A stretch of 64,000 bases of DNA from Mucilaginibacter sp. UR6-11 (GCF_020880695.1 NZ_JAJIWO010000011.1:1-64000), one strand, 5' to 3'; positions 1-8,517 are shown, numbered from the stretch's first letter. Program-made: numbers and translations. The notes: a model not told the origin generated them from the sequence alone.

Positions 1-297
1 TAACGAAGCATCACTGCGCGGGCCAAAAGATAATTCACCTACAAAAGCAGCTTTGCCTACTTTCTTCTTAAAACCAAAATCGATCATACCTATTGAAAAT
101 GAATTCTGGTCATTGCCATAATAACTACCTCCCGCCGGAAGTGCAATGTTGTTATGACCTGAAAAATCATATTTGTAATAAGCATCCGCCGAACCGAAAA
201 TAACTAACGGAGCATCACTGGTCGTTTTAACAGTATCCTGGGCTTTAACCGTAAAAGCTGTAACGGCAAGCACACATATCATTATTATTTTTTTCAT
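1..297 (-). CDS. Outer membrane beta-barrel protein, kdp-linked (partial, N-terminal 99 residues)
   Basis: The reading frame starts at the ATG complementary to 295-297 and runs off the left edge of the window, so only the N-terminus is visible. Residues 1 to about 20 form a signal peptide (MKKIIIMICVLAVTAFTVKA followed by Q). The mature part is rich in Gly, Tyr and Phe with alternating hydrophobic residues (for example YYKYDFSGHNN and FSIGMIDFGFKKK), as expected for an outer membrane beta-barrel. It follows kdpC after 77 bp on the same strand. In Bacteroidota a beta-barrel protein of the OmpL/BBP2 type commonly follows kdpC, with KdpD next, so this is probably that porin. The family call is inference from context and composition. 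A role in potassium passage across the outer membrane is possible but not shown. Confidence 0.7.
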   Translation of the reverse strand, partial: MKKIIMICVLAVTAFTVKAQDTVKTTSDAPLVIFGSADAYYKYDFSGHNNIALPAGGSYYGNDQNSFSIGMIDFGFKKKVGKAAFVGELSFGPRSDASL

Positions 298-374
298 GTA
301 TTTTTAGTAAGTTACGTAAACCATCACCAGCGGCTGCCCGTGATGGCGAATTTATTGTTATAGTATCCCGACGA

Positions 375-938
375 TTATTTTAACCCGTCAAGCGCCACAT
401 TTAACTTAAGCACATTGATTTTTGACGGACCGAACATCCCCAACAGCGGACCTTCGGTATGGTCGGCAACCAGTTTGGCCACTTTGGTTTCATCGAGCTT
501 GCGATAGGCCGCAACCCGTTTTATCTGTATCTGTGCAGCCTCGGGCGATATGTCGGGGTCAAGCCCGCTGCCCGATGCGGTAACCATTTCGGCCGGGATA
601 TTACTGCGTTTTAAATACGGATGATATTTTAAAAGCGTATCAATACGTTTAGCCACATCCTTTAAATAATCCGGGTTGCTTGGGCCTTTGTTTGAGCCGG
701 CAGAACCGGCGGCATTGTAAGCTACGGCGGATGGCCTGCCCCAGAAATACTGCGGCTTGGTAAAGCTCTGACCTACGGCGGCATAGCCAACTACCTTCCC
801 GTTTACAACGATGGTTTCGCCGTTGCCGGCGCCTTTTGATAATTTGCCCGCGAAGGCGATAAATACCGGGTAAATAACACATAATAACACGGTAAGCACT
901 ACGGTAAGCCTGATGGCTTGTATGAGGTAAGTTTTCAT
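375..938 (-). CDS. kdpC: Potassium-transporting ATPase subunit KdpC
   Basis: A 187-residue protein of normal length for KdpC, the single-span subunit that assembles with KdpA and KdpB and supports high-affinity K+ uptake. One N-terminal membrane helix (about residues 8-30) is followed by a hydrophilic domain. The family signatures are present: VGQSFTKPQYFWGRPSA near residues 55-72, then SGSNKGPSNPDY and ASGSGLDPDISPEAA, ending with VAKLVADHTEGPLLGMFGP. It starts 4 bp after the kdpB stop, so it is translated from the same operon. Confidence 0.97.
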   Translation of the reverse strand: MKTYLIQAIRLTVVLTVLLCVIYPVFIAFAGKLSKGAGNGETIVVNGKVVGYAAVGQSFTKPQYFWGRPSAVAYNAAGSAGSNKGPSNPDYLKDVAKRIDTLLKYHPYLKRSNIPAEMVTASGSGLDPDISPEAAQIQIKRVAAYRKLDETKVAKLVADHTEGPLLGMFGPSKINVLKLNVALDGLK

Positions 939-942
939 AGTT

Positions 943-2976
943 TTATATCATTAAAGAAATAACCATATCAATTAATTTGATGCCGATGAAGGGCGCTATA
1001 ATACCGCCAACCCCATAGATCAATAAGTTACGGCGCAGCAATGCGCTGGCACCGATGGGTATATATTCAACCCCTTTCAGCGCCAATGGGATCAGCATGG
1101 GGATAATGATGGCGTTGAATATCACAGCCGACAGGATAGCGCTCTCCGGACTGTGCAGCCCCATAATATTAATGCTTGCCAGCGCCGGGATACTTGCCAT
1201 AAACAAAGCCGGCACAATGGCAAAGTATTTAGCCACATCGTTAGCTATGGAGAAAGTGGTTAACGTACCCCGGGTAATGAGCAATTGTTTACCGATCTCA
1301 ACAATCTCAATAAGCTTGGTCGGGTCATTATCCAGGTCAACCATATTGCCGGCTTCTTTGGCGGCCTGGGTACCGCTGTTCATGGCTACACCTACGTCGG
1401 CCTGGGCTAACGCGGGAGCATCGTTGGTACCGTCGCCCATCATCGCTACCAGTTTACCGGCGGCTTGTTCCTGTTTAATGTAGCGCATTTTATCTTCAGG
1501 CTTGGCTTCGGCAATAAAATCATCAACACCTGCTTTCTCGGCAATAAATTTGGCGGTAAGCGGGTTATCGCCCGTAACCATAACCGTTTTTATCCCCATT
1601 TTCCGCAGGCGTTCAAAGCGTTCGGCAATACCCGGCTTGATAATATCCTGTAATTCAATCACCCCCAGTATCTCGTTATTCTGCGAAACCACCAGCGGAG
1701 TAGCGCCATTAGAGGCGATCGCTTTTACGCGTTCTTCCACATCTGCCGGAATTTCTTTTTTTGCTTTATAAGCCAGATTGCGGATAGAATCAAAAGCACC
1801 CTTGCGGATTGATTTTCCGTCCGGCGTATCGATACCGCTCGACCGGGTTTCGGCCGAGAATTTAATAAATGTTGATCCGTCCGGGGCTTGCACCGAGAAT
1901 CCGGGTTTGCCTGTTTGTGCCAGCTCAACAATAGATTTCCCTTCGGGTGTCTCATCAGCTATTGACGATAATACCGCGGCCCTCACCAGGTCATCCGGCA
2001 GGATATTTAAAGCCGGCCAGAAATGGGTTGCTTTGCGGTTACCAATGGTGATGGTACCGGTTTTATCCAGCAACAAAACATCAATATCCCCGGCTGTTTC
2101 TACTGCTTTGCCAGATTTGGTGATCACGTTGGCACGAAGCGCCCGGTCCATGCCCGCAATACCAATGGCCGATAACAGGCCGCCAATGGTAGTAGGGATC
2201 AGGCAAACAAACAGCGAAATCAGGGCCGCAATAGTTATCGGTGTATTGGCATAATCAGCAAATGGCTTTAACGTTACACATACGATGATAAAGATCAGCG
2301 TAAAACTTGCCAGCAGAATAGTTAGGGCAATTTCGTTAGGTGTTTTTTGCCTTGACGCGCCTTCAACCAGGGCTATCATCTTATCCAGGAAGCTTTCGCC
2401 GGGTTGGGTGGTCACCTGTACCCTGATCTGGTCGGACAATACCTTGGTACCGCCGGTAACCGATGATTTATCACCTCCCGCTTCGCGGATAACCGGTGCA
2501 GATTCTCCGGTTATGGCTGACTCATCAATGGTAGCCAAGCCCTCGATGATCTCGCCGTCGGTAGGGATAATATCGCCTGTCTCGCAGGTAAACACATCGC
2601 CTTTAACCAGCTGGTTAGATGAGCGGATAACTACGGCGCCATTGTCAAGCACCACTTTGGCAGGCGTGTCTTCGCGGGTTTTACGCAAGCTGTCGGCCTG
2701 TGCCTTGCCGCGTGCTTCGGCAATAGCCTCGGCAAAATTGGCAAACAATACGGTAAGCAACAGGATGATAAAAATGGACAGGTTATATACAAAAGATCCC
2801 TGGCTATGGTTGCTGTAACTGTAAACGCTTACATACAGCATAATAGCGGTGCCTATTTCCACGGTAAACATCACCGGGTTACGCATCATGACCTTTGGAT
2901 TTAATTTTACGAACGACTGTACCAGCGCGGTTTGCACTAAAGCCGGTTCAAATAATTTATTAGATTGATTCTTCAT
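943..2976 (-). CDS. kdpB: Potassium-transporting P-type ATPase subunit KdpB
   Basis: The catalytic P-type ATPase subunit, which hydrolyses ATP to drive K+ import through KdpA. About 677 residues from the ATG at 2976. A TTG nine bases further upstream (2985) would add three residues, but the ATG is the better start. Visible motifs are the TGES actuator loop (AITGESAPV, near residue 158), the phosphorylation motif DKTGT with its Asp near residue 304, the hinge and ATP-binding motif MVTGDNPLTAKFIAEKAGVDD, GDGTNDAPAL, and the KdpB-typical MNSGTQAAKEAGNMVDLD. Membrane helices flank these domains. The gene starts 9 bp after the kdpA stop and is followed 4 bp later by kdpC. Confidence 0.98.
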   Translation of the reverse strand: MKNQSNKLFEPALVQTALVQSFVKLNPKVMMRNPVMFTVEIGTAIMLYVSVYSYSNHSQGSFVYNLSIFIILLLTVLFANFAEAIAEARGKAQADSLRKTREDTPAKVVLDNGAVVIRSSNQLVKGDVFTCETGDIIPTDGEIIEGLATIDESAITGESAPVIREAGGDKSSVTGGTKVLSDQIRVQVTTQPGESFLDKMIALVEGASRQKTPNEIALTILLASFTLIFIIVCVTLKPFADYANTPITIAALISLFVCLIPTTIGGLLSAIGIAGMDRALRANVITKSGKAVETAGDIDVLLLDKTGTITIGNRKATHFWPALNILPDDLVRAAVLSSIADETPEGKSIVELAQTGKPGFSVQAPDGSTFIKFSAETRSSGIDTPDGKSIRKGAFDSIRNLAYKAKKEIPADVEERVKAIASNGATPLVVSQNNEILGVIELQDIIKPGIAERFERLRKMGIKTVMVTGDNPLTAKFIAEKAGVDDFIAEAKPEDKMRYIKQEQAAGKLVAMMGDGTNDAPALAQADVGVAMNSGTQAAKEAGNMVDLDNDPTKLIEIVEIGKQLLITRGTLTTFSIANDVAKYFAIVPALFMASIPALASINIMGLHSPESAILSAVIFNAIIIPMLIPLALKGVEYIPIGASALLRRNLLIYGVGGIIAPFIGIKLIDMVISLMI

Positions 2977-2985
2977 TTTGAGCAA

Positions 2986-4704
2986 TTATTTAAGCATTGA
3001 AAAATGTTCGGCTATAGGGCCTAAAGCCAATGCCGGGAAATACGACAGCGCGTTAAGTACCAGTATTACCGCGAATGTCATTAAGCCGAAAGTCATGGTA
3101 TCAACTTTTAGGGTACCGGCAGACTCAGGCACAAATTTCTTTTGAGCCAGCAGGCCGGCTATGGCAACCGGGCCGATTATAGGCAGGAAGCGGCCCAGGA
3201 TCAATACAAACCCGGTAGATACGTTCCACCAGATATTGTTATCGCCCAAACCTTCAAAGCCCGAGCCGTTATTGGCATTTGCCGAGGTATATTCATAGAG
3301 CATTTCTGAAAAACCATGATACCCCGGGTTGTTTAACCAGGCCGAAGGTTTTACGGCCCAGTCGATATTTTGATGGGCCACAAATACATAGCTGGCTAAA
3401 GCGGTGCCGGTCATGATCAGGAAAGGGCTAAGCAGGGTTATCAGCGCGGCTATTTTTACCTCGCGGGCCTCAACCTTGTGTCCCAGAAACTCCGGCGTAC
3501 GGCCAACCATCAGGCCTGATATAAATACGGCTATAATGAGATAGATGAAATAATTTAATAAACCTACTCCGCAGCCACCAAAGAAGCCGTTGATCATCAT
3601 GGCCAATAATTGCCATAAACCGGTTAATGCCATGGTGCTGTCATGCATCCCGTTTACAGAACCGGTGGAGGTTACGGTTGTTAAGGTACTCCAATAGGCA
3701 GTAGCAGCAGGGCCGAACCTTACTTCTTTACCTTCCATTGCGCCGGTATGCTGGGTTATGCCCATTTTGGCAATCAGCGGGTTGCCGCCAAGCTCACTGC
3801 TTATTGTTGGCAGCATCAGCATCAATACGCCGGCCATCATCACCCCAAACATTACCCAGCCCAGTTTTTTGCGGCGGATAAAATATCCAAAAGCCAGGAT
3901 CATGGCAACCGGGATAATGAATTGTGAAATGATCTCGGTCATGTTGGTTAAATAGTTGGGGTTTTCAAGCGGATGCGCCGAGTTTGCGCCAAACCAGCCG
4001 CCGCCATTTGTACCTAAGTGTTTAATCGCGATCATTTGTGCTGCCGGGCCGCGCGACAGGTTTACCGTATCGCCCTGTAAAGAAATAAATTTGTCTTTAC
4101 CGGCATAGCTGCTGGGTGTGCCGTTAAAGGTTAAAATGATTGCTATAATTATAGATAGGGGCAAAAGCAAACGGGTGATGGATTTTACAAAGAAATTCCA
4201 GAAGTTTCCAAGATCTGCTGTGGTTTTGTCCCTGAAAGCTTTAAACACCGCAACGGCTGAGGCTATACCGGTAGCTGCGCTCACAAAATGCAGAAACATA
4301 AAGATGAAGTGCTGCGTAAGGTATGTGGCGCCTGATTCGCCCGAGTAATGCTGCAGGTTACAGTTTACAACAAAGCTTATGATGGTATTAAAAGCCAGGT
4401 CGGCCGTTTGGCCGGGATTGCCATCAGGATTTAATGGCAGCTTATCCTGGTAAATTAAAGCGAAAAAGCCGTATACCAACCAAAACAAGTTGATGGTCAT
4501 CATGGCTTTCAGGAACTGTTTCCAGTTCATCGGCGTGTTGGGGTTTATGCCCGATAGTTTAAAAATGCCTCTTTCAAGTGGTTTCAGAAAGTCTGTCCAT
4601 ACTTTTTCGCCTGCAAACATCTTAGCCAGGTATTTAGCTAAGGGTATCGCAATTAAAAGCGTGATGGCGAATGAGGCAATGATTCCGGTTAATTCTGTGT
4701 TCAT
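2986..4704 (-). CDS. kdpA: Potassium-transporting ATPase subunit KdpA
   Basis: The K+-selective channel-like subunit of the KdpFABC pump, 572 residues with about ten membrane helices, normal for KdpA. Four selectivity-filter-like segments can be picked out: VNCNLQHYSGE, KHLGTNGGGWFGANSAHPLENP, TTVTSTGSVNGMHDSTMALTG, and TSANANNGSGFEGLG. The N-terminus includes LAKYLAKMFAGEKVWTDFLKPLERGIFKLSGI, as in other KdpA proteins. It begins 10 bp after kdpF and abuts kdpB. Confidence 0.98.
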   Translation of the reverse strand: MNTELTGIIASFAITLLIAIPLAKYLAKMFAGEKVWTDFLKPLERGIFKLSGINPNTPMNWKQFLKAMMTINLFWLVYGFFALIYQDKLPLNPDGNPGQTADLAFNTIISFVVNCNLQHYSGESGATYLTQHFIFMFLHFVSAATGIASAVAVFKAFRDKTTADLGNFWNFFVKSITRLLLPLSIIIAIILTFNGTPSSYAGKDKFISLQGDTVNLSRGPAAQMIAIKHLGTNGGGWFGANSAHPLENPNYLTNMTEIISQFIIPVAMILAFGYFIRRKKLGWVMFGVMMAGVLMLMLPTISSELGGNPLIAKMGITQHTGAMEGKEVRFGPAATAYWSTLTTVTSTGSVNGMHDSTMALTGLWQLLAMMINGFFGGCGVGLLNYFIYLIIAVFISGLMVGRTPEFLGHKVEAREVKIAALITLLSPFLIMTGTALASYVFVAHQNIDWAVKPSAWLNNPGYHGFSEMLYEYTSANANNGSGFEGLGDNNIWWNVSTGFVLILGRFLPIIGPVAIAGLLAQKKFVPESAGTLKVDTMTFGLMTFAVILVLNALSYFPALALGPIAEHFSMLK

Positions 4705-4714
4705 TGTGTTTCAG

Positions 4715-4792
4715 TTAAAAATTTTCGGGTTTAAGCAGTACATATACCATGTATATAAAAACCGCAATAGAAATGATGAATAGTGCTAACAT
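4715..4792 (-). CDS. kdpF: KdpF small membrane subunit (25 residues)
   Basis: A 25-residue reading frame read by eye between the 27-residue micro-ORF and kdpA. It begins MLALFIISIAVFIYMVYVLL and ends KPENF. It is one hydrophobic helix with the short polar tail seen in KdpF, the lipid-like peptide that stabilises the KdpABC complex. Length, hydrophobic profile, the terminal KPE(N/K/R)F-type tail and the position directly before kdpA all fit KdpF. The ATG lies 5 bp after the stop of the upstream micro-ORF, which suggests coupled translation. Confidence 0.9.
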   Translation of the reverse strand: MLALFIISIAVFIYMVYVLLKPENF

Positions 4793-4797
4793 AGTTT

Positions 4798-4881
4798 TCA
4801 GATTTTTTCGAACCAGTCGATTGATTTAAAAATGAACCACCAGCATATCAGGATGGCCAGGAAAAGGATTATTGTGTTCAT
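4798..4881 (-). CDS. 27-residue membrane micro-ORF heading the kdp operon
   Basis: A short frame not usually annotated: ATG at 4881, TGA at 4798-4800, 27 residues. It begins MNTIILFLAILICWWFIF and ends KSIDWFEKI. About 17 residues form a hydrophobic membrane helix with a Trp pair at the interface, followed by a charged, Trp-containing tail. It is the first frame of the kdp transcript and ends 5 bp before kdpF. Its layout (one helix, operon-leading, tight spacing) suggests a real small membrane protein, perhaps a second KdpF-like accessory peptide. No family is recognised, and the function is unknown. Confidence 0.6.
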   Translation of the reverse strand: MNTIILFLAILICWWFIFKSIDWFEKI

Positions 4882-5016
4882 GTTTTATTATTTATTGTTA
4901 TTGAGCGTTTTGCTTTATAAAGTTTTGAAAATCATTTAGTTAATAAAATGTCGTGCGTCATTTAAAAACCTGATGGCACTTCTAGCCCAAATGCTTTCTT
5001 ATAATGAAAAGACGGA

Positions 5017-5033
5017 TGCCAAACCAATGCCAT
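5017..5033 (-). promoter_or_regulatory. Candidate sigma-54 (-24/-12) promoter of the kdp operon
   Basis: On the minus strand the sequence reads TGGCATTGGTTTGGCA, with the invariant GG and GC dinucleotides separated by exactly 10 bases as sigma-54 RNA polymerase requires. It matches the TGGCAC-N6-TGCA type consensus except in the less conserved positions. The predicted start lies near 5005, about 125 bases before the first kdp frame. The neighbouring upstream gene encodes a sigma-54 activator, and a near-identical element precedes kup at 42729-42744. Promoter use is inferred. Confidence 0.65.
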
Positions 5034-5110
5034 GATTTTTGCTTTACTTTTAATTATCTCATTATCAATGGCTTATTTGCATGACAGGCAATGTTTGCGA
5101 CCCGGAAACA

Positions 5111-5141
5111 AAAAAACCCTACCAAAATGGAAGGGTTTTTT
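5111..5141 (-). terminator. Intrinsic terminator after the sigma-54 regulator
   Basis: An inverted repeat AAAAAACCCT / AGGGTTTTTT with an 11-base loop and a T-tract on either strand. It lies about 18 bp past the stop of the upstream regulator gene (5159) and would separate that gene from the kdp promoter. It overlaps a candidate activator-binding element, so the dyad may have two roles. Confidence 0.6.
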
Positions 5142-5151
5142 ATCAAATAGG
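5129..5151. promoter_or_regulatory. Candidate activator-binding element upstream of kdp
   Basis: The element reads GGAAGGGTTTTTTATCAAAT then AGG. It resembles the GATAGGGT...TTATCAA elements at 6631-6653 (before regulator 1) and 42826-42849 (before kup). Its centre lies about 115 bp upstream of the kdp -24/-12 element, the usual distance for a sigma-54 enhancer site. The left half is weaker than in the other two copies. An additional CCTACC...GGTAGG inverted repeat (5118-5123 and 5150-5155) brackets it. This is a proposal from comparison only. Confidence 0.35.
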
Positions 5152-5158
5152 TAGGTTA

Positions 5159-6508
5159 TTATTGTAGTGTATAATGCTCCAGCTTTCGGTAGAGGGTGGT
5201 GAGGCCGATGTTTAACAAACGGGCAGCTTCTGTTTTATTACCATGGGTATGGTTCAATACCTTATAGATATGTTGTTTTTCTATGGATTCCAGGTCAAGC
5301 GCTTCCGCATCCACATGGGCGGTTCTAAACTCAATAGGTAACAGGTCTGCACCAATGGTCTTATCCTCCGCCAGTATAACTACCCGCTCAATAACGTTTT
5401 TAAGCTCGCGTACGTTCCCTTTCCAATGGTGCTGGGTTAGCACCTGTAAAAATTCATCGCTCATGCGCTCAATCCTGATGTTTACTTTATCAGCAAACTG
5501 TTTAAGGTAATGTCTGGCAAGGATTTCGATATCCGCCTTACGCTCATTTAACGACGGGAGGTTGATTGTGAAAACAGATAGCCGGTAAAACAGGTCAAGT
5601 CTGAAATGGCCGGCCATGGCTTCTTTTTGCAGGTCGCGGTTGGTAGCAGCCAGTATGCGGATGTTCACGCTGGTGGTTTGCGTATCGCCAATTTTAATAA
5701 AGGTGCGGCTCTCTATTACCCGTAATAATTTAGCCTGCAGCTCAAGGCTCATTTCGCCTATCTCATCTAAAAATATGGTGCCGTTATTAGCCTCTTCAAA
5801 CAGCCCTTTTTTATCTTTTAATGCCCCGGTAAATGAGCCGGCTTTGTAGCCAAACAGTTCGCTCTCCAATAATTCAGACGGAAATGAGCTGCAGTTAACC
5901 GCAACGAAGGGTTGCAGCCGGCGCTTGCTTTCATAATGGATCGATTCGGCAAAAACTTCCTTGCCGGTGCCCGTTTCGCCCAGCAACAACACGGTGGTAT
6001 CTGTGGGCGCTACTTTTTTGGCCGCCTCAATAGATTCTTTTATCGCTTTTGATTTGCCCAGGATATGGTCAAAATCATACTTGCCGGTTAGGCGCGCCTC
6101 CAGGTTAAACACCCTTAATTGAAATTGGGCCTTTTCGGCGGCTTTGTAAACCAGGGGAATGATCTTGTCATTATCATCACCTTTGGTAATATAGTCGAAG
6201 CCGCCGTTTTTTATGGCCTGTACGCCATCGGCAATGGTGCCGTGCGCGGTAAGGTTTATAATTTCAACATAGGGCTTTTTCTCCTTAATTAGCTTAACCA
6301 GCTCAATGCCGTTTATATCGGGTAGTTTAACGTCGCTTATTACTACGTGTATATCTTCCAGCATCAGGGTTTTGAGGCCCTCTTTAGCGGTAAACGTTTT
6401 AAACAGATGAAAGCCCTCCAATTCTAATATCCGGGCAATTAATGCCGCCAGCCCCTGTTCGTCATCAATGATCAGAACATTGGCTGACGAGGTTATTTTA
6501 GTTTCCAT
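5159..6508 (-). CDS. Sigma-54-dependent response regulator, NtrC family (kdp-linked)
   Basis: A 449-residue three-domain activator. The receiver domain (about residues 10-125) has the acidic pair DD15-16, phospho-acceptor Asp59 in SDVKLPDING, and a conserved Lys in YITKGDD. The AAA+ sigma-54 interaction domain (about 145-370) has Walker A GETGTGKE, the sigma-54 contact loop as GSFTGA (instead of the classic GAFTGA), Walker B GTIFLDEIGE and the arginine region RLDLFYRLSVF. A Fis-type HTH (about 405-447) ends the protein (NKTEAARLLNIGLTTLYRKL). It sits upstream of kdp on the same strand with a candidate sigma-54 promoter between them, so it probably activates kdp. No partner histidine kinase is in the window. 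A close paralogue of identical length precedes kup (42898-44247). Confidence 0.93.
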   Translation of the reverse strand: METKITSSANVLIIDDEQGLAALIARILELEGFHLFKTFTAKEGLKTLMLEDIHVVISDVKLPDINGIELVKLIKEKKPYVEIINLTAHGTIADGVQAIKNGGFDYITKGDDNDKIIPLVYKAAEKAQFQLRVFNLEARLTGKYDFDHILGKSKAIKESIEAAKKVAPTDTTVLLLGETGTGKEVFAESIHYESKRRLQPFVAVNCSSFPSELLESELFGYKAGSFTGALKDKKGLFEEANNGTIFLDEIGEMSLELQAKLLRVIESRTFIKIGDTQTTSVNIRILAATNRDLQKEAMAGHFRLDLFYRLSVFTINLPSLNERKADIEILARHYLKQFADKVNIRIERMSDEFLQVLTQHHWKGNVRELKNVIERVVILAEDKTIGADLLPIEFRTAHVDAEALDLESIEKQHIYKVLNHTHGNKTEAARLLNIGLTTLYRKLEHYTLQ

Positions 6509-6630
6509 GCAAACAGACCAGCCAAAAATATGCCCGTTATGGAGCCGGAAAAATAAAGCCTTTAATTAGCTGTAAATGAGCGCTTATTTATTTTGCGCCG
6601 TTTTTATTAAAATGATAAGCATTTCAAAAT

Positions 6631-6653
6631 GATAGGGTTTATTATCAATATGG
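6631..6653. promoter_or_regulatory. Candidate activator-binding element upstream of sigma-54 regulator 1
   Basis: The element reads GATAGGGTTTATTATCAATA then TGG, with an imperfect TGATA...TATCA dyad. It is preceded by two direct copies of AAAATGATA (one ending near 6616, the other at 6626-6634). It shares GATAGGGT and TTATCAA with the dyad upstream of kup. Its position, about 120-145 bp before the regulator's start codon, suggests autoregulation. Inference only. Confidence 0.35.
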
Positions 6654-6663
6654 AATGACGAAA

Positions 6664-6691
6664 AAAGACCAGGATTGGGTACCTGATCTTT
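6664..6691 (-). terminator. Intrinsic terminator after the GH29 gene
   Basis: A near-perfect inverted repeat, AAAGACCAGG / CCTGATCTTT with one mismatch and an 8-base loop. On the minus strand a run of T residues follows the stem. It lies 26 bp beyond the alpha-L-fucosidase stop codon. Confidence 0.6.
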
Positions 6692-6716
6692 AACGGGCCA
6701 TGTGTCTTTGAGCGGT

Positions 6717-8228
6717 TTAATTCAGTTCTATCTGCAGGCCCAATACTGTCCAGCCTGGCAGGTTTGCAGGTTTGGTGATCACCAGCGCATCCTCCTCCTG
6801 TTTCCAGCTGATTTTTTGGTTGCTGCCCAAAAGTGATACGTTAATAATTTTCTTATCATTAACCGTTGAGTTTTTCCCAAGGGATTTGATACGGATATCC
6901 TTTTCGGGCTTCTCCATACAAAAAGCGTACAGGTTGTTGCCCCTGGTTGTAAACCGGATATCGCCTGCCTGGTAAGCGCGGGTATCGGTCAGCCCCGAAA
7001 ATTGTCCTTTTTTTTGATTCTCTTTAATGGTTGAGGGCCCCTCGCCATAAATTTTCCAGGGGCGGGTACCGTAAATACCTTTGCCATTGGCAGGCATCCA
7101 GGCAGCAATTTCTTCAACTATATTTAGTACGTCGGGTTCAAGATCACCCTCGGGGGTTTGCACAATGTTAATAAGCAGGTTGCCGTTCTTGCTCACAATA
7201 TCAACCAGCATTTGTATAACCTGGGTGCCGGTTTTATATTTTTGGCCGGTTTGATAAAACCAGTCGCCTATAGAAGTATCTGTTTGCCAGGGGTAGGGAT
7301 TAATGTTATCCTGTACGCCACGTTCCAGGTCCTGCACCCATTTGCCGTTTGAAGTTTCTTTGCAATTATAAACCGCTGTTGGGCCGCCGTTATGATAAGC
7401 GAAATTGCCGTTGTAAAAATTAGCCAGCATGCTGCGGCCAACTTCGCCAAAAGGCAACTGGCTGTCAGAGTAAAGCAGGTCGGGATGATAAGTGTCCACA
7501 AGTTCTTTTACATCAGTATACCATTCTTTCATCCATTCGGGATTGGTGGTTAACCAACCGTTATCGCCGGGTGCCGCTTTGGTGTGATACAGGTCTGCGT
7601 ATTGCGGGTCAGCGCCATCATAGGGAACGTCCTTAAACTCACCATCCTTATCAGCGCCGTGCGATGTCTGGAACCAGGTATAGCTGGCCGCCAAATGTTC
7701 GGACACGCCAAATTTAAGCCCTTGTTTTTGAGCCGCTTTTTGCCAGGTACCCACCACATCTTTGTGCGGGCCCATATTAAAAGCGTTCCATTTATGGATC
7801 TTCGATTTCCATAAAAAGAAATTATCATGGTGGCTGCCCATGCTTACAAAGTATTTGGCGCCTGCCCTTTTATACAGGGCCATTAATTTTTCGGGGTTCC
7901 ATTTTTCGGCTTTCCATAAGGGTACGAGATCTTTATAACCAAATTTTGACGGCGTACCATAATGGGCGACATGATATTTGTTTTGCCGGCTGCCCTGCTC
8001 ATACATATTGCGGGCATACCAATCGCCCTGGCGCGGTACAGCTTGCGGGCCCCAGTGCGCCCAGATACCAAATTTGGCATCCCTGAACCACTCCGGGTAT
8101 TGATATTGTTTTAACGACTCCTCGGTAGGTTTGAACGGGCCGGCATTTACCGGCAGATCCTGCGCTTTGACCGCCGACAGGCAAGTAAGCAGCGTCCCGG
8201 TTAACAGGTATTTAAGATTACTGTTCAT
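6717..8228 (-). CDS. Secreted alpha-L-fucosidase, GH29
   Basis: A 503-residue exo-glycosidase that releases alpha-L-fucose from glycans. Residues 1-22 are a signal peptide ending AVKAQ, so it is exported to the periplasm or beyond. The GH29 (beta/alpha)8 barrel is clear: FRDAKFGIWAHWGPQAVP near 48, HHDNF near 133, and the nucleophile motif PDLLYSD with Asp255 as the likely catalytic nucleophile. A C-terminal beta-sandwich completes the family architecture. The gene stands alone, with a terminator after it and no SusC/SusD pair nearby. Linkage specificity cannot be read from the sequence. Confidence 0.93.
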   Translation of the reverse strand: MNSNLKYLLTGTLLTCLSAVKAQDLPVNAGPFKPTEESLKQYQYPEWFRDAKFGIWAHWGPQAVPRQGDWYARNMYEQGSRQNKYHVAHYGTPSKFGYKDLVPLWKAEKWNPEKLMALYKRAGAKYFVSMGSHHDNFFLWKSKIHKWNAFNMGPHKDVVGTWQKAAQKQGLKFGVSEHLAASYTWFQTSHGADKDGEFKDVPYDGADPQYADLYHTKAAPGDNGWLTTNPEWMKEWYTDVKELVDTYHPDLLYSDSQLPFGEVGRSMLANFYNGNFAYHNGGPTAVYNCKETSNGKWVQDLERGVQDNINPYPWQTDTSIGDWFYQTGQKYKTGTQVIQMLVDIVSKNGNLLINIVQTPEGDLEPDVLNIVEEIAAWMPANGKGIYGTRPWKIYGEGPSTIKENQKKGQFSGLTDTRAYQAGDIRFTTRGNNLYAFCMEKPEKDIRIKSLGKNSTVNDKKIINVSLLGSNQKISWKQEEDALVITKPANLPGWTVLGLQIELN

Positions 8229-8320
8229 AATTGGCTTGTATTGGTGATTAAAGTTATGACAAAAGCGGGTAAAACCGATAATGTTGAGCTCTTATTATCG
8301 CCTGAAAAATTTGCATCGGG

Positions 8321-8517
8321 GTGATCCATCCGGGGTGATCCACTCCGGATTATGCAAAACAACAAAAACACACAAGCGGCTTATTTGCAGCGACTTAGCA
8401 ATGCTGCTAACGTATGGCGACTGATCCAAAGTGATCCATCATTTTTTATAAACAGCTCATTGTCAATTTATTATTCTGTTTTGGTGATCCGGCTGATCCA
8501 CATTTTCGGTGGATCAG
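8321..8517. repeat. Cluster of GTGATCC repeats and a hairpin in the GH29-rlmF divergent spacer
   Basis: The 391-bp spacer between the divergent GH29 and rlmF genes (8229-8619) contains no credible gene. It holds six (G/C)TGATCC words on the plus strand, at 8321, 8335, 8421, 8431, 8484 and 8493, plus one inverted copy at 8510-8517. The last two form a perfect 9-bp inverted repeat, CTGATCCAC (8493-8501) and GTGGATCAG (8509-8517), around a 7-base loop. A reading frame across this region consists mainly of the repeats and is not considered coding. The cluster could be operator sites or a small repetitive element. Confidence 0.6.

Noticed and set aside
5159..6508. Calling this regulator KdpE because it precedes kdp
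   Set aside because: KdpE is an OmpR-type winged-helix regulator of about 225 residues. This protein is NtrC-type with an AAA+ domain and Fis HTH.
6509..6530. A possible -24/-12 element just before regulator 1 (TTGGCTGGTCTGTTTGCA)
   Set aside because: The GG-GC spacing is 11, not 10, and the element runs into the start codon, so it cannot act as a sigma-54 promoter there.
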